NCBI GenBank assembly: GCA_037147235.1
Contig: JBAWVO010000031.1
Location: 1 to 35,031 of the forward strand
DNA: 35,031 nt
Direction: 5' to 3'
Source: JANXQG01 sp037147235
GTDB taxonomy: Bacteria; Planctomycetota; Planctomycetia; Pirellulales; Thermoguttaceae
Both the position numbers and the translations under genes were made by a program. The notes below the pieces were generated by a model that ran no database searches, had not been told where the DNA came from, and worked only from the letters and a program-made list of their open reading frames with translations. Every line of letters begins with the position of its first letter. Within the stretch, counting starts at the first letter, position 1. Shown piece by piece: positions 1-6,774 of this stretch.

Positions 1-71
1 GGGCAGGCGGGACGCCCGCACCACAATTATCCGCAAACCCGGCGGAGAGCCTGAATTTGTTTCGGATTTCG
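1..71. other. Repeat-like filler at the left edge
   Basis: The first 24 bases contain a short hairpin (gcggg-acg-cccgc) within a phrase of the type that recurs between planctomycete genes. It is followed by two TTCGGATTT-like copies that run into the 3' end of the DUF2617-like gene. No gene is visible. Confidence 0.35.
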
Positions 72-635
72 TCATTCGGATTTCGGATTTTCCTTCTGCG
101 GCAGCAGGATCATCGACTGGCTCTTGACGATCGCGTAGTCATCCGGAAAGGTGTGAAATGCCTGGATGAGCAGCTTGCGGGTGCGAAGCTCGACATTGAT
201 GTAGCTCATCGCTCCCAAGGCCATGCGGCCGCTGGAGTCGAACTGGTGAAACATGCCCTTCTGCAGGCTGGCTTCGGCCAGTTCTTGCTGGAAGGTCCAA
301 AAGACCCCGGGATCGACCTGTTCGAGCTGGAAACTCATCTCGTAGCGAACGCCGCCACGACACTCGACGTGATCGCTCCGCTGGCCCTTGAGCGCGTAGG
401 ACATCAGCCGCCGCTTTTCCGGCAAGGGATGATTGGCCGAGGCGGCCACCTCGGTAAGCGTCATCCCCCCGTAGCGCCACGTTACTACGTGGCCTGCACT
501 GGTGATATCGATCTTGGCTTCGTAATTCCCCCGCGAGACGCTACGTGTGTGGTAAACCTCGAAAAGTTCCGGATGCAACGGCCGGCCGAAGAGCTGAAAG
601 ACCAATACCGCGACTTTTGGTCGAACAGTTAGCAC
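72..635 (-). CDS. DUF2617-like conserved hypothetical protein, 187 aa
   Basis: The reading frame runs ATG to TGA and encodes 187 residues. It has no signal peptide or membrane segment, so a cytoplasmic protein is expected. The N-terminal block (MLTVRPKVAVLVFQLFGR, then HPELFEVY) and the later GHVVTWRYGG segment resemble the DUF2617 family as I remember it from planctomycetes and actinobacteria. No catalytic motif is obvious and the biochemical role is unknown. The overlapping plus-strand frame at 57-632 is its antisense shadow. The last codons lie in a run of TTCGGATTT-like repeats (58-92), so the C-terminal tail may have been reshaped by repeat sequence. It is transcribed divergently from serS. 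I am confident that it is a gene and only moderately sure of the family. Confidence 0.72.
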   Translation of the reverse strand: MLTVRPKVAVLVFQLFGRPLHPELFEVYHTRSVSRGNYEAKIDITSAGHVVTWRYGGMTLTEVAASANHPLPEKRRLMSYALKGQRSDHVECRGGVRYEMSFQLEQVDPGVFWTFQQELAEASLQKGMFHQFDSSGRMALGAMSYINVELRTRKLLIQAFHTFPDDYAIVKSQSMILLPQKENPKSE

Positions 636-790
636 TTTCCCAGTTCCTTTGCTATCACGGTGCCCTTCGTATCCGGCGAGAAGTCACAGGCCCCGGTTAA
701 CCAATCGAAACGTCATTCGATCGAAGGGGCTTGTGGTCTTCAGGTCAGGAACTTCTGGGCGGAATGAATTCTCTTGTACCACAGGGCTAC

Positions 791-796
791 ATTATA
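791..796 (-). promoter_or_regulatory. Candidate -10 box for the DUF2617-like gene
   Basis: Read on the minus strand this is a perfect TATAAT hexamer, about 155 nt upstream of the ATG at 635. No convincing -35 box accompanies it, so it is tentative. Confidence 0.3.
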
Positions 797-918
797 GCGG
801 TTTCCCAGTAGTTCACCAAGAGAGATTTTCTGAAACCAAAAGATTCATAATCACTGATCGCCTGGGTAGATAATGCAAGCCTGCCCCAAACCGATGGGTG
901 GTGTGAACGGGTGATTGC

Positions 919-927
919 TGCTATAAT
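919..927 (+). promoter_or_regulatory. Extended -10 promoter element of serS
   Basis: TGCTATAAT is a perfect extended -10 (TGn plus TATAAT) ending about 40 nt before the serS ATG. That predicts a 5' UTR of roughly 35 nt. An extended -10 reduces the need for a -35 box, and none is clear here. No Shine-Dalgarno sequence is evident before the ATG. Confidence 0.55.
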
Positions 928-968
928 GCGGCCTTTTCCCCATTCCACAATACGTTCCCCTCACTCCC

Positions 969-2243
969 ATGCTCGACCGCAAATTCATCGTCGATAACGT
1001 CGAACTCGTCAAGCAGAACTGTAAGAACCGCAACGCCCCGGCCGATGTCGATCAGTTCGTCGCGCTCGAAGAACAGCGGAGAATGCTGCAATCGCAGATG
1101 GACGAGGCGAATCGCAAAGCCAATGAGACGGCCCGATCGATCGGCAAGGCCCCGCCGGAGAATCGCGAGGCGTTGAAGGAGGAGGGCCGCCGTATCCGCG
1201 ACGAGGTCGCGCAAATCCAGCAGAAGCTCGACCGGATTCTGGTCGAATCGGATACGATCGTGCGGACGATTCCCAATCTCTCGCACGCTGCCGCCCCGGT
1301 GGGAGTTGACGACAAGGCCAACCTGGAACTGTTCCGCGGCAAGACGCCGATTCCGCAGTTCGATTTCAAGCCGCTGGATCACGTCGAACTGGCGGAGAAA
1401 CTTGATTTGATCGACTTTGAAGGTGGGGCGCGTGTCGCGGGGCACGGATTTTACTTCCTGAAAAACGACGTCGTACTGCTCGATCTAGCCTTGCAACGCT
1501 ATGTATTGGACGTGCTCCTCAAAGAAGGCTTCACGCCCATGACCACGCCCGATCTGGCTCGCAATGATGTACTCCAGGGGATCGGCTTCATTCCTCGCGG
1601 GCCGGAGACGCAGATTTATAGCATCGAAGGGAGCGATCTGAGCCTAGTGGCGACGGCCGAGATTACGCTCGGCGGGCTCTTTTCCGGCCAGACGGTCGAT
1701 GCGGAAGACCTGCCGCTAAAACTCTGCGGCATAAGCCACTGCTTCCGTACGGAGGCCGGTGCCGCCGGCCGGGCCTCGCGAGGGCTGTACCGCGTCCACC
1801 AGTTCACTAAGATCGAAATGTTCGCCTACACGCTCCCCAGCGAAAGCGACAACATGCTCGAATATCTGCGGGATATGGAATGTCGCATCTTCGACGGGCT
1901 AGGCGTGCCGTACCGAGTGGTCGATACAGCGACCGGCGACCTCGGCGGGCCAGCCTATCGCAAGTTCGACCTTGAGGCATGGATGCCCGGCCGAGGAGAT
2001 TTTGGCGAGGTCACCAGCACATCGAACTGCACCGACTACCAGTCGCGGCGGCTGAATATCCGCTATCGCGTCAAGGGCGAAAAAGGAACGCGGCTGGTCC
2101 ACACGCTCAACGGCACCGCGATTGCCCTCAGTCGCGGCCTGATCGCTGTGATGGAGAACTACCAACAGGCCGACGGGTCGATCGTCGTGCCCGAGGTCCT
2201 GCGGACATGGATGGGGAAGGACCGCATTGAGGGGAGGAGGTAG
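969..2243 (+). CDS. serS: Seryl-tRNA synthetase
   Basis: This cytosolic class II aminoacyl-tRNA synthetase charges tRNA-Ser (and tRNA-Sec where present) with serine using ATP. The 424 residues match the usual bacterial length. Residues 1-105 form the two-helix coiled-coil arm rich in E, R, Q and K that contacts the long variable arm of the tRNA. The catalytic core follows, with motif 2 visible as CFRTEAGAAGRASRGLYRVHQ and motif 3 as LNGTAIALSRGLIAVMENYQ. The serine-binding TAEITL segment is present near residue 230. The ATG at 969 gives the canonical N-terminus MLDRKFI. No Shine-Dalgarno is visible. The gene stands alone, convergent with glmM, with a long inverted repeat between the two. Confidence 0.97.
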   Translation: MLDRKFIVDNVELVKQNCKNRNAPADVDQFVALEEQRRMLQSQMDEANRKANETARSIGKAPPENREALKEEGRRIRDEVAQIQQKLDRILVESDTIVRTIPNLSHAAAPVGVDDKANLELFRGKTPIPQFDFKPLDHVELAEKLDLIDFEGGARVAGHGFYFLKNDVVLLDLALQRYVLDVLLKEGFTPMTTPDLARNDVLQGIGFIPRGPETQIYSIEGSDLSLVATAEITLGGLFSGQTVDAEDLPLKLCGISHCFRTEAGAAGRASRGLYRVHQFTKIEMFAYTLPSESDNMLEYLRDMECRIFDGLGVPYRVVDTATGDLGGPAYRKFDLEAWMPGRGDFGEVTSTSNCTDYQSRRLNIRYRVKGEKGTRLVHTLNGTAIALSRGLIAVMENYQQADGSIVVPEVLRTWMGKDRIEGRR

Positions 2244-2259
2244 ACGTAAGAGACGGATA

Positions 2260-2380
2260 AACCACGAAATACACGAAACAGACGAAAAAAGGCAAAAGAA
2301 AAACCAATAACTATAGGACGATGCGTTCGTACTCCAGTCTTTCCCTTTCCCCTTTCGTCCGTTTCGTGTATTTCGTGGTT
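2260..2380. repeat. Near-perfect 28-bp inverted repeat between serS and glmM
   Basis: The left arm at 2260-2287 and the right arm at 2353-2380 are reverse complements at 27 of 28 positions, with a 65-nt central segment. The core ACCACGAAATACACGAAA resembles a dispersed palindromic repeat common between genes of planctomycetes. Lying between convergent genes, it could act as a bidirectional transcription barrier. It lacks the U-tract of a classical intrinsic terminator, so a REP- or MITE-like element is equally possible. Confidence 0.8.
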
Positions 2381-2394
2381 AGATAGGTTTGAAA

Positions 2395-3738
2395 TCAAAC
2401 GCCGTTCAATACCTTCGCTGCCTCGTCGCACAGCCGCTGGGCTTCTGCGGCCGTTGGTGCTTCGGCGATGGCGCGAACGATCGGCTCGGTGTTGCTGCCA
2501 CGGACTAGCAGCCATTGGCCGGGCCAATCCAGCCGCAATCCATCAAGGGTGTCCGCGGTCGCGTCGTGGAAATGCGATTTCAGGGCATTTAATCCCGCTG
2601 GGATCTTTTCCTTTGCCAGCGCGATCTTGGTCTTCACGATCTCGTAGCGGGGCAGGGCATCGGCCATCGCCCCGATGGGCAGCTCTTGCTCGGCCATCGC
2701 GTCCAACAGCAACGCCATGCCAACGAAACTGTCTCGCACTAGGCCCACGCGCGGATGAATCGGCCCGCCGTTCCCTTCGCCGCCAAAGATCGCCTTGTTG
2801 GCAAGCATGGCATCGACGACATTGGCCTCTCCAACGGCGGATCGGAAGAAAGGGACTCCGGCCCGTTCGGCAAGATCCTGCGTCATTCGGCTGCTGGAAC
2901 AATTGGTGACGATCGGACCTTGCGCGTGTCGGAGAACATGCTCTGCACATAAGGCCACCGTATATTCCTCGCCGATATAGCGGCCTGCGGCGTCGATAAC
3001 GGCCAAACGGTCGGCATCCGGATCCTGGCAGAAGCCGATATCGGCCCCGGCCGCAGTCACGGCCACGCAGACGCCGGCAAGGTTCTCGGCCGTCGGCTCA
3101 GGCGTATGAGCGAATTGGCCGTTAGTCCCTTCGCCAAGGATCGTGACGATGCACCCGAGTTCCTCCAGCAGACGCCGTCCCAGCGGGCCGCCGGCACCAT
3201 GATTGGCGTCCAATAGCACACGGAAGCGTCTCTTGCGTATCCGCTCCGGTTGGACCGTCGCCAGGACAAGTGCCAGGTGCGCCGATTGCGTGTCGATGAG
3301 CAGTTCGCAGGTTCCCAAACATTCGTGCGTAACCCAGGCGGGCTGGCCGGTGAGGTATTGTTGCAAGACCTTTTCGCCCAGTCCGGTCGGAATGACGCGC
3401 CCTTCGGCGGAAAATAGCTTTATACCGTTATAGGGCGAGGGGTTGTGGCTGGCCGTGATCTGAATTCCGCCAGCCGCGCCGAGATGCCGCACGAGCACGC
3501 CCGTCGTCGGCGTGGCTGCGATGCCGATGTTGATCGTCGGTCGCCCTACGGCTTCCAACCCGGCGTTGATCGCCCCAACGAGCATCCTACCCGAGGGACG
3601 ACTATCGCGGGCCAGGACGATCGGCCCCGGCGGCGCCACCGCGGCAAAGGCGGCGGCGTAACGGATGGCGACCTCCGGAGTAAGGGTTTCACCCACGATA
3701 CCCCGCAAACCGGAAACGCTGATGATGAGTTCGGTCAT
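2395..3738 (-). CDS. glmM: Phosphoglucosamine mutase / phosphomannomutase family enzyme
   Basis: This alpha-D-phosphohexomutase of 447 residues most likely converts glucosamine-6-phosphate to glucosamine-1-phosphate for UDP-GlcNAc synthesis. The phosphoserine loop TASHNP lies near residues 96-101, the Mg-binding DPDADRL near 240-246, the sugar-specificity loop GEGNGG near 321-326 and the phosphate-binding RGSNTEP near 414-420. The GEGNGG loop is closer to archaeal-type GlmM/PMM enzymes than to the GEQSGH of most bacterial GlmM proteins, so phosphomannomutase or phosphoglucomutase activity cannot be excluded. It is convergent with serS. Five bases separate its start from the end of the upstream small gene, so it may be the last gene of the HEPN cassette transcript. 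Confidence 0.88.
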   Translation of the reverse strand: MTELIISVSGLRGIVGETLTPEVAIRYAAAFAAVAPPGPIVLARDSRPSGRMLVGAINAGLEAVGRPTINIGIAATPTTGVLVRHLGAAGGIQITASHNPSPYNGIKLFSAEGRVIPTGLGEKVLQQYLTGQPAWVTHECLGTCELLIDTQSAHLALVLATVQPERIRKRRFRVLLDANHGAGGPLGRRLLEELGCIVTILGEGTNGQFAHTPEPTAENLAGVCVAVTAAGADIGFCQDPDADRLAVIDAAGRYIGEEYTVALCAEHVLRHAQGPIVTNCSSSRMTQDLAERAGVPFFRSAVGEANVVDAMLANKAIFGGEGNGGPIHPRVGLVRDSFVGMALLLDAMAEQELPIGAMADALPRYEIVKTKIALAKEKIPAGLNALKSHFHDATADTLDGLRLDWPGQWLLVRGSNTEPIVRAIAEAPTAAEAQRLCDEAAKVLNGV

Positions 3739-3743
3739 GGCAA

Positions 3744-4061
3744 TCAGAAGTTCGACGGAATGGGGTGCTCAAATTCAAAGTTTGCAAATGATACTGCGGT
3801 TTCCTCGGGTGCGAGTAACAGCAAGACGCTAACTTCGTTCTGAATTTCATCGGGAAGTGTACTGAGGTACTCCCAAACCAAGTCGTGTCGATCGGCCTTG
3901 GAAATTCCCCCAAGTTCCGGATCCACAATGCGAACGCGCGCGGAAACAGAGTTCTGCCGAAAAATCACGATGTCGGCTTTCGGGTGGGCTTTTTCGTACG
4001 CCGTTAGAGCGTTTGCAATGACGATCAGAATGGGATCAACTTTCCCGCGAATGGCTGCCAT
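3744..4061 (-). CDS. Small conserved protein with BolA-like core, partner of the HEPN gene
   Basis: The protein has 105 residues, no signal peptide and no membrane segment. I do not recognise it as a named family. The central stretch ARVRIVDPELGGISKADRHD, followed by a helix with W/Y/L residues and an LLLLAPEE strand, follows the strand-turn-RH-helix-strand pattern of BolA proteins (V(S/D)xxFxGxSxxxRHxxV). That similarity is read by eye and is weak. A Shine-Dalgarno GGGGAGG sits 9 nt before the ATG, and the start is 3 nt after the HEPN stop codon, so the two are probably co-translated. It could be a regulator or antitoxin-like partner of the HEPN protein; this is inference from the context. 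Confidence 0.7.
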   Translation of the reverse strand: MAAIRGKVDPILIVIANALTAYEKAHPKADIVIFRQNSVSARVRIVDPELGGISKADRHDLVWEYLSTLPDEIQNEVSVLLLLAPEETAVSFANFEFEHPIPSNF

Positions 4062-4064
4062 GGC

Positions 4065-4529
4065 CTATAACCTCCCCTGAATCCATTGTGTGATTACTGC
4101 CGCATTTTTCAAAAAATCCCCCGCGTCGCGAGGTAACGCCTCGCGAGATTCGTAACGCAAGTTTGTGTCCCATGTACTGACGAATGAAAAGCATCGAGCA
4201 ATGTTGCCAGGCAAAGGCCCACCGCCACATTGCCGATACTGGTAACGCAGCCAATCGTAATTGTGCCCGCGATTTCCACGAAACTCGGCGAGAACCTCGC
4301 TTCGCCTAACATTGGGCGTCGCCGTCACGATCAATGCCTTGAGCATACACTCGATTCCGTAACCCGCGAGATAAATTGCTGCGGTCCAATGTTCTCCCGC
4401 AAGCAGGAATTCTGCGTCATCAATCCGGCGAAGTGCCGCCCGGTAAAACGGCTGTGCTTCCGGAACTGTGGGCAATGACATTCGGCAAGTCCAAACGGCG
4501 AGTCGCGCAAGGTTTCTGATCCAATGCAT
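4065..4529 (-). CDS. HEPN domain protein
   Basis: The open frame continues upstream to 5294, but that part is antisense to the phosphohexomutase gene. I start at the ATG at 4529, where GGAG lies 5 nt upstream, giving 154 residues. The segment FYRAALRRIDDAEFLL, then AAIYLAGYGIECMLKALI, is the typical HEPN four-helix signature. The RGNRGHNYDWL segment contains an Rx4H motif, the hallmark of catalytically competent HEPN ribonucleases. Family knowledge: such proteins are often RNA-targeting toxins or abortive-infection factors, usually beside an MNT nucleotidyltransferase antitoxin. No MNT gene is present here; the downstream partner is the small BolA-like gene. An alternative start at 4481 would give 138 residues. 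Confidence 0.82.
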   Translation of the reverse strand: MHWIRNLARLAVWTCRMSLPTVPEAQPFYRAALRRIDDAEFLLAGEHWTAAIYLAGYGIECMLKALIVTATPNVRRSEVLAEFRGNRGHNYDWLRYQYRQCGGGPLPGNIARCFSFVSTWDTNLRYESREALPRDAGDFLKNAAVITQWIQGRL

Positions 4530-4559
4530 TGTAACTCCACTGTCTTTTTCGATCAAGGA

Positions 4560-4593
4560 GTACAGGAGAGGCTTTTGTACAGGAGAGGCTTTC
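4560..4593. repeat. 17-bp tandem duplication between the HEPN and phosphohexomutase starts
   Basis: GTACAGGAGAGGCTTT occurs twice head to tail (4560-4576 and 4577-4593, 16 of 17 bases identical). It lies in the 87-bp divergent space between two start codons, where promoters or operators for both genes must sit. Confidence 0.7.
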
Positions 4594-4616
4594 CCCCTCC
4601 TTCGCCATTTCGTACA

Positions 4617-6431
4617 ATGGCTCCCATCATGAATACCCAAGAAATACTGCAACAACTTGACGTGGCCGCGACGGCGGGTAAGCTCTCGCCGATGGCCGTG
4701 GAGAACATTCGCATTTGGCTCACCGCCCCCTATCTGGCCGAATACGCGCCGGCGGTGGCCGAGCAGATCGCCGCCGGAAAGTGGCAGGAACTGGACGATG
4801 TCTTCTGGACGATCCTCCCTTTCGGCACCGGCGGCCGCCGTGGCAGACTGTGTCCCATCGGCACTAATGCCATCAACGATCGCACGATCGGCGAAAGTGC
4901 TCAGGGGCTGGCCGATTATGTTCGCGAAGTGGTCGGCAATAAGCCGCTCGCCTGCGCTATCGCCTACGACACGCGGCATCGCTCGCGAGATTTTGCCGAA
5001 CTTTGTGCTCAGATCATGGCTGCTGCTGGTTTCAAGGTATGGTTCCTCGACGGTTACCGCAGCACGCCGGAGGCATCCTTCGCCATTCGCCACAAAAACT
5101 GCGATTGCGGCATCATGATCACCGCCAGCCACAACCCGCCCACCGACAACGCCCTGAAGGTCTATTGGTCGACCGGTGGCCAGTTGCTTCCGCCACACGA
5201 CCAGAACGTGATCGATCGGGTCTACCGTGTCAAAGAAATCGTGCGGATTCCGTGGGAAGAGGGGATGGCCTCGGGCCGGATCGAGTATTGCCAAAAAGAG
5301 GTCGATGCAGCGTTCGTTGCGGCGGTCATGCGGCAGAGCACGCCCGGACCGCGCGACCTGAAGATCATCTACTCACCCCTGCACGGCGTGGGTACATCGG
5401 CCGTTTGCCCGGTGCTGGATGCGGCCGGATTCAAGGACGTGGAGATCTTCGGCCCACATGCGGCTCCTGATCCCGATTTCACCAATGTTCCAGGCCATGT
5501 GGCCAATCCGGAGAACGCCGTTGTTTTCGACGCCATGATCGTCCGCGGCAAGCAGATTGGCACGGACCTGATCCTGGCCACTGATCCCGACTGCGACCGA
5601 CTGGGCTGCGCCACCCAGCTGACTCCTGCTGCCGACGCTGCCTGGGGAACTCTCACCGGCAACCAGATCGGCTCGCTGCTCACGGATTCGTTGCTTGCCG
5701 CCCGTAAGGCGGCGCACACGCTTCATCCCGGATTGTACGTCGTCAAAACACTGGTCACAACTGAGTTGATGCGACGGATTGCCGATGACTACGGAGTGCA
5801 GACGGCCGGCAATTTGCTTGTGGGCTTCAAATACATCGGCGGCGAGATGGATCTCCGCGGGCCGAAGGATTTTGTCTTCGGCGCCGAGGAATCGTACGGT
5901 TTCCTGGCTGGCGACCACGTTCGCGACAAGGACGCTGCGGTGGCCTCACTCTTGCTGGCCGAGTTGGCCGCGCGGTTGAAGGCCCAGGGCAAGACTTTGC
6001 ACGAGCAACTCGACGAACTGTTCGTTCGCTACGGGTGTCATAGCGAGAGCCAGATCAACGTGCAGATGCCCGGCGAGCAGGGCATGGACGCGATGAAGAC
6101 GCTGATGGCCAACTTCCGCTCCCATCCGCCGCTGGAATTAGGCGGATTGAAGCTGGCCCGGGTGCGAGACTATTTCAGCGACACGGCCACCGTCTCCGGC
6201 GGCAAGCCGGCACCGCTGGGTGGACCCCAAGGCGATATGGTGATCCTCGACTTGGAATCTGCCGGGAATTATGTGGCCGTGCGTCCCTCCGGTACGGAGC
6301 CGAAGGTGAAGTTTTACATGTTCGCCTACGACCCGCCAGCGGCATCTGCTGATCTTCCTGCGATCAAGGCCGCGCAGGCAGTCCGGATGAAGGCTTTTGG
6401 TGCCGATCTGCGGAAGTTCTCAGGGGTGTAG
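4617..6431 (+). CDS. Phospho-sugar mutase (PGM2/PgcA-like)
   Basis: This long-form alpha-D-phosphohexomutase probably interconverts glucose-1-phosphate and glucose-6-phosphate, or phosphopentoses as in the PGM2 group. The catalytic serine loop appears as MITASHNPPTDNALKVYW, the metal site as ATDPDCDRLG, the sugar loop as GAEESYGFLAGD and the phosphate site as RPSGTEPKVKFY. From the ATG at 4617 the protein is 604 residues. An ATG at 4629 (MNTQEIL) is equally plausible, and neither has a strong Shine-Dalgarno. The frame extends to 4524, but that extension overlaps the HEPN 5' end and has no family similarity. The conserved C-terminal domain is complete, so the enzyme should be active. It is a second, structurally distinct mutase besides glmM. 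Confidence 0.9.
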   Translation: MAPIMNTQEILQQLDVAATAGKLSPMAVENIRIWLTAPYLAEYAPAVAEQIAAGKWQELDDVFWTILPFGTGGRRGRLCPIGTNAINDRTIGESAQGLADYVREVVGNKPLACAIAYDTRHRSRDFAELCAQIMAAAGFKVWFLDGYRSTPEASFAIRHKNCDCGIMITASHNPPTDNALKVYWSTGGQLLPPHDQNVIDRVYRVKEIVRIPWEEGMASGRIEYCQKEVDAAFVAAVMRQSTPGPRDLKIIYSPLHGVGTSAVCPVLDAAGFKDVEIFGPHAAPDPDFTNVPGHVANPENAVVFDAMIVRGKQIGTDLILATDPDCDRLGCATQLTPAADAAWGTLTGNQIGSLLTDSLLAARKAAHTLHPGLYVVKTLVTTELMRRIADDYGVQTAGNLLVGFKYIGGEMDLRGPKDFVFGAEESYGFLAGDHVRDKDAAVASLLLAELAARLKAQGKTLHEQLDELFVRYGCHSESQINVQMPGEQGMDAMKTLMANFRSHPPLELGGLKLARVRDYFSDTATVSGGKPAPLGGPQGDMVILDLESAGNYVAVRPSGTEPKVKFYMFAYDPPAASADLPAIKAAQAVRMKAFGADLRKFSGV

Positions 6432-6433
6432 GA

Positions 6434-6679
6434 TTAGAGAATTCCTTGTTTCGCGAGCATTTTCGCAACATTCCGGCCAACGGTTGGAGGCGGCAACGGA
6501 CGGCCGTCGCACCGCGCAAGCTCAATCCATTCATCGACGATCTGGCACAGTTCCCGGTAGACTTCGGATTCGTCGGTGCCGTGGCAGCATGGCCCGATGA
6601 TTCCGGGACATTCGCCAACGAATGCATGATCTTCCTCGGACCATTCCACGATTTTCACATAGCGGGCACTATCGGTCAT
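6434..6679 (-). CDS. HicB-like antitoxin-fold protein, orphan
   Basis: The 81-residue protein has the HicB N-terminal pattern of a strand, VEWSEEDHAFVGECPGI, a turn with CHG, then a helix ending in DEWIELARCDGRPLPPPT. HicB proteins are degraded RNase H-like folds that neutralise the HicA mRNA interferase. This one ends right after the PPPT turn and lacks the C-terminal ribbon-helix-helix or HTH DNA-binding domain seen in longer HicB proteins. No HicA-like double-stranded-RNA-binding ORF is visible on either side, so it is probably solitary. GAGGAG lies about 9 nt before the ATG, supporting translation. It is convergent with the phosphohexomutase gene, with only 2 bp between the stop codons. 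Confidence 0.75.
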   Translation of the reverse strand: MTDSARYVKIVEWSEEDHAFVGECPGIIGPCCHGTDESEVYRELCQIVDEWIELARCDGRPLPPPTVGRNVAKMLAKQGIL

Positions 6680-6728
6680 TGCTGCGACTCCTCAATCCAG
6701 TTAATTCCGTAACTGGCAAGGCCACACA

Positions 6729-6764
6729 GGGTGGGCCCTCGCTCACTGCGCGAGCTTGTCCCAC
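6729..6764. repeat. Diverged copy of a GTGGGCC palindromic repeat
   Basis: This 36-bp segment begins GGGTGGGCC and ends CGAGCTTGTCCCAC. It is a looser relative of the palindromic elements at 10669-10698 and 13109-13139. Confidence 0.4.
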
Positions 6765-6774
6765 TACTGGATTC

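Larger units (their letters stand above)
636..968. other. Divergent intergenic region between the DUF2617-like gene and serS
   Basis: This 333-bp region separates two divergent genes. The ORF at 649-873 has no family features and is not called. The only signals seen are one TATAAT box for each direction (minus strand 791-796, plus strand 922-927). No terminator, tRNA or riboswitch-like fold was recognised. Confidence 0.5.

Noticed and set aside
4530..5294. Upstream extension of the HEPN reading frame on the minus strand
   Set aside because: It lies antisense to the conserved phosphohexomutase gene, shows no family similarity, and a good ribosome-binding site supports the start at 4529.
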